The notes under the pieces: generated by a model | Databases searched by the model: none | What the model was told of the DNA's origin: nothing | Seen by the model: only the letters and a program-made list of their open reading frames with translations | Shown: positions 1-7,312 of the stretch, one piece after another | Layout of the letters: every line of letters starts with the position of its first letter | How positions within the stretch are numbered: the stretch's first letter is position 1 | Source of the DNA: Actinomycetota bacterium | GTDB taxonomy: Bacteria; Actinomycetota; Actinomycetes; Mycobacteriales; Mycobacteriaceae | NCBI GenBank assembly: GCA_005789055.1 | Contig: SYAA01000206.1 | Span: 1 to 7,312 of the forward strand | Direction of reading: 5' to 3' | Length of the DNA: 7,312 bases | Translations under genes and position numbers: made by a program

Positions 1-826
1 CGCCGCCGAGGCACCCGAGGACACCCTCGTGTTCTGCGGCGTGCAATTCATGGCCGAGACCGAGAAGATCCTCCGCCCTACCACGACCGGTCTGATCCCC
101 GATCAGCGGGCCGGGTGTTCGCTGGCCGATTCCATCACCGCCGAGGACCTACGGGCCTGGAAGGACGAGTACCCGGGAGCAGTCGTGGTGTCCTATGTCA
201 ACACCACCGCCGCGGTGAAGGCGCTGACTGACATCTGCTGCACCTCATCGAATGCCGTCGAGGTCGTCAATTCCATTCCGGCCGACCGTGATGTGCTGTT
301 CTGTCCGGACCAGTTCCTCGGCGCCCACGTCCGTCGCATGACCGGCCGAACGAACCTGCACATCTGGGCCGGGGAGTGCCACGTCCACGCCGGTATCAAT
401 GGTGATGAACTCGCCGCCCAGGCGCGCAGCCACCCTGACGCCGAACTGTATGTGCATCCCGAATGTGGTTGCGCCACCTCGGCGTTGTACCTGGCAGGGG
501 AGGGCGCGTTTCCCGAAGATCGGGTGAAGATCCTGTCTACCGGCGGCATGCTGGATGCCGCCAGGACCTCACACGCGAAGCAAGTACTGGTGGCCACCGA
601 GATCGGCATGTTGTACCAATTGCGAAACGCCGCACCGAATATCGACTTCCAGGCCGTCAACGATCGTGCCTCGTGCAAGTACATGAAGATGATCACGCCG
701 GCCGCCCTGTTGCGCTGTCTGATCGAGGGCGCCGACGAGGTCGACGTTGATCCCGAAATCGCGCGTCTGGCCCGCGCCAGCGTGCAACGCATGATCGAGA
801 TCGGCACCCCGGGTGGTGGCGAATGA
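1..826 (+). CDS. nadA: Quinolinate synthase NadA (5' partial)
   Basis: Quinolinate synthase is a cytoplasmic [4Fe-4S] enzyme that condenses iminoaspartate (from NadB) with dihydroxyacetone phosphate to make quinolinate for NAD. The frame is open from the first base (first full codon at 2), so the N-terminus lies upstream. About 274 codons are visible; from memory the mycobacterial protein is near 350 residues. The three cysteines expected to hold the cluster are all present: AGCSLAD (TGT at 116-118), WAGECHVH (TGC at 377-379) and ASCKYMKM (TGC at 674-676). The family signatures [10 protein letters not shown] near the left edge, HPECGC (from 455) and STGGM are also clear. The stop TGA (824-826) overlaps the nadB ATG, which implies coupled translation and matches the NadA-NadB partnership. 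I see no frameshift or missing residue. Identification is by family motifs. Confidence 0.97.
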   Translation, partial: AAEAPEDTLVFCGVQFMAETEKILRPTTTGLIPDQRAGCSLADSITAEDLRAWKDEYPGAVVVSYVNTTAAVKALTDICCTSSNAVEVVNSIPADRDVLFCPDQFLGAHVRRMTGRTNLHIWAGECHVHAGINGDELAAQARSHPDAELYVHPECGCATSALYLAGEGAFPEDRVKILSTGGMLDAARTSHAKQVLVATEIGMLYQLRNAAPNIDFQAVNDRASCKYMKMITPAALLRCLIEGADEVDVDPEIARLARASVQRMIEIGTPGGGE

Positions 827-2406
827 CCCGCGCGTGCGGCGGCAACGCGGGCGCGGACTGGGAGCAGCGCGCCGACGTCGTTGTGATCGGCACCGGGGTG
901 GCCGGTCTGGCGGCTGCACTGGCCGCGCATCGCCGCGGCAGTCGCACTGTGGTGCTGAGCAAGGCCACCGAGACAGCAACCTTTTATGCCCAGGGCGGCA
1001 TCGCCGTCGTGCTGCCCTTCACCGACGACACCGTCGAAGCGCACGTACATGACACTGTGATTGCCGGGGCGGGACTCTGTGACGAGGACGCTGTCCGTTC
1101 GATCGTCGCCGACGGCTATCAGGCGGTGGCTGATCTGATCGCCGACGGCGCCCGCTTCGACGAGAGCGCCCCCGGCCAGTGGGCGTTGACCCGCGAGGGC
1201 GGACATTCGCGCCGCCGCATCATGCATGCCGGCGGTGACGCCACGGGCGCTGAGGTTCAGCGCGCCCTCGACCACGCGGCGGCCACCCTCGACATCCGGC
1301 ACAACCACGTCGCGCTGGAGATCCTGCACGACGGATCCGCCGTCACCGGGGTGCTCGTCGGCAACGCCGACGGCATCGGTGTGCTGCACACCTCGTCGGT
1401 GATCCTGGCCACCGGCGGACTCGGCCACCTCTACAGCGCCACCACCAATCCGGCCGGTTCGACAGGCGACGGCATCGCATTGGCGCTACGGGCGGGCGTG
1501 GACGTCACCGATATCGAGTTCATCCAGTTTCACCCGACCATGCTGTTCGACCGCAACGGCTCCGGCCGGCGGCCGCTGATCACCGAGGCACTGCGCGGTG
1601 AGGGCGCGGTCCTGCGCGATGCCCGCGGTGAGTCGGTGACGGCGGGGGTGCACCCGATGGGTGACCTGGCCCCTCGCGACGTGGTGGCCGCTGCGATCGA
1701 GGCCCGCCTGCGTGAGACCGGAGACGAGTGTGTCTTTCTCGACGCCCGATCCATCGAGCGGTTCGCCCAGCGTTTCCCCACCGTGACCGCCGCGTGCCGC
1801 GACGCCGGTATCGACCCGACGACGAGTCCGATCCCGGTGGTTCCGGGTGCGCACTACAGCTGCGGCGGGGTGAGTACCGACGTCTACGGCCGAACCACTC
1901 TGCCGGGCCTGTTCGCTGCGGGCGAGGTGGCCCGCACCGGTATGCACGGTGCCAACCGATTGGCGTCCAACAGCCTGCTGGAGGGCCTCGTGGTCGGTGG
2001 CCGGGCAGGCCGTGAGGCTGCCGGGCACGCCCATAGTGCCGGCGCGCCGATGGCAAAAGTCCAACCAGCTCAACGCGTTGCGCTGGATCGCGGGCGTGTG
2101 CAGCAGGCGATGACCCGGTGGGCGTCGGTGGTTCGTGACGCGGACGGACTCAATCTGCTCATCGACACACTCGATGACGCCGCGCCGCGCACGATGGTGA
2201 CCCGCACGGACATGGAAGATGTTGCGCTTACTCTGTCGGCGCGGGTCGTCGCGGCGGCTGCGCTGGCCCGCACCGAGACCCGCGGATGTCATCATCGGGG
2301 CGATTTCCCCGACACCGATCCGGCGCAGGCCATTCCGGTGAGCGTGCACGGCACGGCCGATGGCGGTGTCGCACTCGTCGAACCGGCCGTCCCCGTCGCG
2401 CGATGA
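823..2406 (+). CDS. nadB: L-aspartate oxidase NadB
   Basis: This is a FAD flavoprotein that oxidises L-aspartate to iminoaspartate, the first step of de novo NAD synthesis, in the cytoplasm. It has 527 residues, the length I recall for the M. tuberculosis protein. The N-terminal Rossmann motif is [11 protein letters not shown] (GxGxxG at residues 23-28), followed by [10 protein letters not shown]. The fumarate reductase/succinate dehydrogenase-type capping domain follows. Active-site equivalents of the E. coli enzyme are present: Glu125 (TREGGHS), His237 (IQFHPT), Arg285 (PRDVV), His344 (HYSCGG) and Arg379 ([11 protein letters not shown]). Late FAD contacts lie in [10 protein letters not shown]. 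The C-terminal helical domain is less conserved. The start ATG at 823 overlaps the nadA stop as ATGA, and only a weak GGTGG precedes it. The stop TGA (2404-2406) overlaps the first ATG of an unusual tandem repeat rather than nadC itself. Confidence 0.97.
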   Translation: MTRACGGNAGADWEQRADVVVIGTGVAGLAAALAAHRRGSRTVVLSKATETATFYAQGGIAVVLPFTDDTVEAHVHDTVIAGAGLCDEDAVRSIVADGYQAVADLIADGARFDESAPGQWALTREGGHSRRRIMHAGGDATGAEVQRALDHAAATLDIRHNHVALEILHDGSAVTGVLVGNADGIGVLHTSSVILATGGLGHLYSATTNPAGSTGDGIALALRAGVDVTDIEFIQFHPTMLFDRNGSGRRPLITEALRGEGAVLRDARGESVTAGVHPMGDLAPRDVVAAAIEARLRETGDECVFLDARSIERFAQRFPTVTAACRDAGIDPTTSPIPVVPGAHYSCGGVSTDVYGRTTLPGLFAAGEVARTGMHGANRLASNSLLEGLVVGGRAGREAAGHAHSAGAPMAKVQPAQRVALDRGRVQQAMTRWASVVRDADGLNLLIDTLDDAAPRTMVTRTDMEDVALTLSARVVAAAALARTETRGCHHRGDFPDTDPAQAIPVSVHGTADGGVALVEPAVPVAR

Positions 2407-2456
2407 CCCTGACCCCCTATGACCCTTACCCCCCTATGACCCTGACCCCCCTATGA
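2403..2456 (+). other. Possible 17-codon relay mini-ORF across repeat units 1-3
   Basis: The ATG at 2403-2405 overlaps the nadB stop codon as ATGA and opens a 17-codon frame, [17 protein letters not shown], ending at TGA 2454-2456. That stop overlaps the ATG of repeat unit 4. Unit 1 is one base short, so its frame does not stop at unit 2 but runs through and rejoins the frame of unit 3 (2436). A shorter alternative starts at unit 2 (2419) and ends at 2437-2439, overlapping the unit 3 ATG. Translation would need reinitiation by ribosomes finishing nadB. Whether any peptide is made is unknown, and its probable value is as a relay towards nadC. Confidence 0.4.
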
Positions 2457-2473
2457 CCCTGACCCCCTTATGA
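2453..2473 (+). other. Possible 6-codon relay mini-ORF before nadC
   Basis: Repeat unit 4 encodes ATG ACC CTG ACC CCC TTA TGA, that is MTLTPL and stop. Its ATG overlaps the previous mini-ORF stop (2454-2456), and its TGA (2471-2473) overlaps the nadC ATG (2470-2472). It is the last link in a chain of ATGA junctions leading from nadB to nadC. No ribosome-binding site precedes it, so use would depend on termination-reinitiation. The frames are read directly from the sequence; function is inferred. Confidence 0.4.
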
Positions 2474-3327
2474 CCCTGACCCCCGATGAGCGCGCGGAAG
2501 CGCTGCTGACGATCCGTCGCGGCCTCGATGAGGACCTGCGCTACGGCCCCGATGTCACCACCATCGCGACCGTGCCCGCCGATGCCCGTACCGAGGCGGC
2601 ACTGGTCGCCCGGGAATCCGGTGTGGCCGCCGGGGTTGATGTCGCCCTGATGGTTCTCGACGAGGTCCTCGGAACCGAGGGCTACCGGGTGCTGGAACGC
2701 GTGCAGGACGGCGCCCGACTCGAACCCGGTCAGGTGTTGTTGCGGGTGGAGGCCGACACCCGCGGCGTATTGACCGCCGAGCGCACCCTGCTCAACCTCC
2801 TCTGTCATCTCTCCGGTATCGCCACCGCCACCGCCGCCTGGGTGGAGGCCGTCGAGGGCACCACGACCAAGATTCGCGACACTCGCAAAACCCTGCCCGG
2901 CCTACGTGCGTTGCAGAAGTACGCCGTGCGGGTCGGCGGCGGGGTCAACCATCGGATGGGCCTGGGCGATGCCGCGCTGATCAAGGACAACCATGTGGCC
3001 GCCGCGGGTTCGGTGGTCGCCGCATTACGCGCGGTACGGGCCGCTGCGCCCGATCTGCCGTGCGAGGTCGAGGTCGACACCCTGGAACAACTCGATGAGG
3101 TTCTCGGTGAAGATGTGGCGTTGATCCTGCTGGACAACTTCCCGATGTGGCAGACCCAGATGGCGGTTCAGCGCCGCGCCGCCCGCGCTCCGCATGTGCT
3201 CTTGGAGTCCTCAGGAGGTCTATCGCTGGAGTCCGCCGCGCACTACGCCGGCACCGGCGTGGACTACCTCGCCGTCGGCGCGCTCACCCATTCGGTGCGG
3301 GTGCTCGACATCGGCCTGGATTTCTAG
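2470..3327 (+). CDS. nadC: Nicotinate-nucleotide pyrophosphorylase (quinolinate phosphoribosyltransferase) NadC
   Basis: NadC converts quinolinate and PRPP to nicotinate mononucleotide, CO2 and pyrophosphate, completing the route begun by NadB and NadA. It is a cytoplasmic type II phosphoribosyltransferase with an N-terminal sandwich domain and a C-terminal barrel. The protein has 285 residues, equal to the M. tuberculosis enzyme as I recall it, and the binding residues fall at the same numbers: Arg139-Lys140 (DTRKTLPG), His161-Arg162 (GGVNHRMG) and Lys172 (LIKDNH). The Glu of EVEVDTLEQ, the Asp of ILLDNF, LESSGGL and the C-terminal VGALTHSVRVLDIGLD are also intact. The ATG at 2470 is chosen because it gives this exact length and because the frame closes upstream (TGA at 2443). 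The start lies inside the last tandem repeat unit, with no Shine-Dalgarno sequence and C/T-rich DNA before it, so expression probably depends on coupling to upstream translation. It ends 19 bp from the convergent gene's stop. Confidence 0.97.
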   Translation: MTLTPDERAEALLTIRRGLDEDLRYGPDVTTIATVPADARTEAALVARESGVAAGVDVALMVLDEVLGTEGYRVLERVQDGARLEPGQVLLRVEADTRGVLTAERTLLNLLCHLSGIATATAAWVEAVEGTTTKIRDTRKTLPGLRALQKYAVRVGGGVNHRMGLGDAALIKDNHVAAAGSVVAALRAVRAAAPDLPCEVEVDTLEQLDEVLGEDVALILLDNFPMWQTQMAVQRRAARAPHVLLESSGGLSLESAAHYAGTGVDYLAVGALTHSVRVLDIGLDF

Positions 3328-3346
3328 GGCCGAGTCGCGCAGCGAA

Positions 3347-3772
3347 TCAGGCGATATCGGCGACGAACACCCCGACGCCGCGCCTGGCCGCGATCCGTGC
3401 CATCAGTGGCAGCGACGCATCGTTGGTACCTGCCGCGACGATCCGCGGGTTGACCAGGTGTACGTCACGGCCGCCCAGTGTCAGATCCGCTTCGCCCGCG
3501 GCCAGGATGTTTTTTACCCAGTTCGTCTTGCCGTGCGCCAGCATGATCGCCACCGTACTGCCCTTGCGATACGCCGAGATTGCCGTCTCGTAGGCCTTGC
3601 CGGACTTGCGGCCCCGGTGCCTGATGACGGTGATACCCGGCACGACGCGGGCTAACGGGACAGCGATGGGGTTGATGTACTTGATCTGTAAGTTCTCGAA
3701 CCAGACCGGAAATCTCATCGGGACGCCAGGGGAGTTGTTGGGGTGGTCTTTGGCGCGCATGGGCCCCATCAT
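3347..3772 (-). CDS. DUF385 / deazaflavin (F420)-dependent nitroreductase-like protein, Rv1598c-type
   Basis: This is a small predicted cytoplasmic protein of the split-barrel family that includes the F420-dependent nitroreductase Ddn. The signature is VIRHRGRKSGKAYETAISAYRKG (written here in parts: RGRKSG, then a strand ending in YRKG). It is followed by IMLAHGKTNWVKNILAAG, the usual strand plus the W-x-x-N-[IL]-x-A-A-G helix before a final beta strand. No signal peptide or membrane segment is evident. The start is uncertain. The longest frame uses TTG at 3799. ATGs lie at 3772, 3769, 3760 and 3718, giving 141, 140, 137 and 123 residues. I chose 3772 because AGGG lies about 11 nt upstream, but 3760 gives a length nearer the 136 I recall for Rv1598c. 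The gene is antisense between the nad and his operons, converging on nadC and divergent from hisD. Its substrate is unknown, and F420 use is inferred from family only. Confidence 0.85.
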   Translation of the reverse strand: MMGPMRAKDHPNNSPGVPMRFPVWFENLQIKYINPIAVPLARVVPGITVIRHRGRKSGKAYETAISAYRKGSTVAIMLAHGKTNWVKNILAAGEADLTLGGRDVHLVNPRIVAAGTNDASLPLMARIAARRGVGVFVADIA

Positions 3773-3795
3773 GCCTGGCCGGACCCTAATGACCG

Positions 3796-3815
3796 TCAAT
3801 TCGATGCGTAATTGA
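3796..3815. promoter_or_regulatory. Candidate operator: perfect 6-bp inverted repeat with 8-nt spacer
   Basis: TCAATT (3796-3801) and AATTGA (3810-3815) are exact reverse complements separated by cgatgcgt. The element sits in the middle of the divergent promoter region, about 40 bp from the hisD start and 24 bp from the chosen start of the leftward gene. Its 20-bp span and AT-rich arms are typical of a dimeric repressor site. The regulator is unknown, and a chance palindrome cannot be excluded. Confidence 0.35.
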
Positions 3816-3837
3816 TTTTCGTATCCATGCGCCGATC

Positions 3838-3842
3838 AGGGA
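3838..3842 (+). promoter_or_regulatory. Candidate ribosome-binding site of hisD
   Basis: AGGGA ends 11 nt before the ATG at 3854. It is the only purine-rich Shine-Dalgarno-like motif near the possible hisD starts and favours 3854 over the upstream TTG (3812) and ATG (3827) and the downstream ATG (3869). The spacing is somewhat long. Confidence 0.45.
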
Positions 3843-3853
3843 CAATCGAACCG

Positions 3854-6940
<3,087 letters not shown>

Positions 6941-6944
<4 letters not shown>

Positions 6945-7312
6945 CTCGACGATCGGTTGTCGTTCTCGATTACGGATCAGGCAATCTTCGGTCAGCCCAG
7001 CGTGCGCTGGAGCGGGTTGGCGCCGACGTCGAGGTGACGTCTGATCGCGCCGCTGCTTTAGCGGCCGACGGCCTGGTGGTGCCTGGCGTGGGAGCCTTTG
7101 ACGCCTGTATGACCGGACTGCGCGCGATCGACGGTGACGCGATCATCGCTGAGCGGATAACAGCCGGACGGCCGGTGCTCGGCGTGTGTGTCGGTATGCA
7201 GATTCTGTTCGCCCGGGGCGTCGAGTTCGGGGTCCAGAGCACCGGGTGCGGCCAGTGGCCGGGTGAGGTCACCCGACTGGACGCGCCGGTGATTCCGCAC
7301 ATGGGCTGGAAC
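6941..7312 (+). CDS. hisH: Imidazole glycerol phosphate synthase glutaminase subunit HisH (3' partial)
   Basis: HisH is the class I glutamine amidotransferase subunit of imidazole glycerol phosphate synthase. It hydrolyses glutamine and passes ammonia to HisF, which closes the imidazole ring and releases AICAR. 124 complete codons are visible before the window ends; the full family protein is about 200 residues. The fragment shows [17 protein letters not shown] at the N-terminus, the oxyanion-strand motif PGVGAF and the nucleophile elbow GVCVGMQ with Cys83 (TGT at 7187-7189). It ends on IPHMGWN, a HisH hallmark. The catalytic His-Glu pair lies beyond the edge. The GTG start at 6941 gives a 4-bp GTGA overlap with hisB and follows AGGG. 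hisA and hisF would be expected further downstream, as in related genomes. Confidence 0.95.

Larger units (their letters stand above)
2403..2485 (+). repeat. Five-copy 16-17 bp intercistronic tandem repeat
   Basis: Five head-to-tail units start at 2403, 2419, 2436, 2453 and 2470, with consensus ATGACCCTGACCCCCCT. Unit lengths are 16, 17, 17, 17 and 16 bp. Differences are confined to the C-run (5 or 6 C), a G-to-T change in unit 2 (CTTACC), and the final one or two bases. Each unit starts with an ATG inside an ATGA. The first ATG overlaps the nadB TGA and the last is the nadC start codon, so the final unit encodes the nadC N-terminus (Met-Thr-Leu-Thr-Pro). The array probably arose by duplication of the nadC 5' end at an ancestral nadB/nadC ATGA overlap (inference). 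It resembles in principle the mycobacterial interspersed repetitive units (MIRUs) at senX3-regX3, whose small frames overlap the flanking genes, but the unit is far shorter. There is no Shine-Dalgarno sequence anywhere in it. Confidence 0.95.
3773..3853. promoter_or_regulatory. Divergent intergenic region between the F420-family gene and hisD
   Basis: About 80 bp separate the two divergent starts, and the stretch is visibly richer in A/T than the genes around it, so both promoters should lie here. Leftward, TAGGGT (complement of 3783-3788) fits the mycobacterial -10 pattern TANNNT and would place transcription start within a few bases of the ATG at 3772. Rightward, GACAAT (3841-3846) lies 7 nt before the hisD ATG, where a leaderless start would be expected, but it lacks the initial T. 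I find no convincing -35 boxes, no His-codon-rich leader peptide and no room for a T-box, so his control is probably by initiation rather than attenuation (inference). Confidence 0.45.

Noticed and set aside
193..1428. Long (411-codon) minus-strand open frame opposite nadA/nadB
   Set aside because: It lies antisense to two clearly conserved genes, crosses their junction and has no recognisable domain. Long antisense frames are normal in high-GC coding DNA.
1486..2349. Minus-strand 287-codon open frame opposite nadB
   Set aside because: It is fully antisense to the conserved nadB, with a low-complexity His/Arg/Gly-rich translation and no family motif.
2403..2485. Repeat array as a CRISPR or telomere-like element
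   Set aside because: The units are directly adjacent with no spacers and are tied to the reading frames. The CCCTGA similarity to telomere repeats is superficial.
3329..3360. Possible bidirectional terminator between nadC and the convergent gene
   Set aside because: Only a 5-bp GCCGA/TCGGC pairing with a loop over 20 nt can be drawn, with no T-tract. That is too weak to call.
3797..3814. TTG start codons at 3799 (minus) and 3812 (plus) within the inverted-repeat arms
   Set aside because: They extend both frames, but neither has a Shine-Dalgarno sequence and the added residues do not resemble family N-termini. Downstream ATGs fit better.
3773..3853. Histidine leader peptide, T-box or riboswitch upstream of hisD
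   Set aside because: There is no run of His codons, the spacer is too short, and I can draw no specifier stem or antiterminator.
7150..7162. TGAGCGGATAACA, identical to part of the E. coli lac operator
   Set aside because: It lies inside the conserved hisH frame, lacks the other half of the operator, and is a chance 13-base match.

Overview
This window is high-GC actinobacterial DNA and almost certainly comes from a mycobacterium or close relative (Mycobacterium/Mycolicibacterium type). It carries the end of a de novo NAD operon, a small antisense F420-family gene, and the start of a histidine operon. From memory, this is the order nadA-nadB-nadC / Rv1598c-like / hisD-hisC-hisB-hisH of M. 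tuberculosis. The Rv1597-like gene I recall between nadC and Rv1598c in that species is missing here. The proteins match the mycobacterial versions in length and in active-site spacing.

Layout: 1-826 is the 3' part of nadA (quinolinate synthase), and 823-2406 is nadB (L-aspartate oxidase). 2403-2485 is a five-copy 16-17 bp tandem repeat, and 2470-3327 is nadC (quinolinate phosphoribosyltransferase). On the minus strand, 3347-3772 is a DUF385/deazaflavin-dependent nitroreductase-like gene that converges on nadC with 19 bp between the stop codons. An AT-richer divergent spacer (3773-3853) contains a perfect 6-bp inverted repeat. It is followed by hisD (3854-5182), hisC (5179-6327), hisB (6324-6944) and the 5' part of hisH (6941 to the window end).

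NadB oxidises aspartate to iminoaspartate. NadA condenses that with dihydroxyacetone phosphate to quinolinate, and NadC converts quinolinate with PRPP to nicotinate mononucleotide. HisB, HisC and HisD carry out three late steps of histidine synthesis, and HisH supplies ammonia to the HisF cyclase. Genes within each operon are joined by 4-bp ATGA or GTGA stop/start overlaps, so translation is probably coupled.

The one real surprise is the nadB-nadC junction. Instead of a single ATGA overlap there are five ATG-bearing repeat units. Their stop and start codons interlock, forming a chain of tiny reading frames that passes from the nadB stop to the nadC start. The same array has ten C-runs on the + strand, so the template strand has strong G-quadruplex potential. 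The rest of the window is well-conserved biosynthetic housekeeping sequence, and I see no sign of mobile elements, RNA genes or CRISPR.
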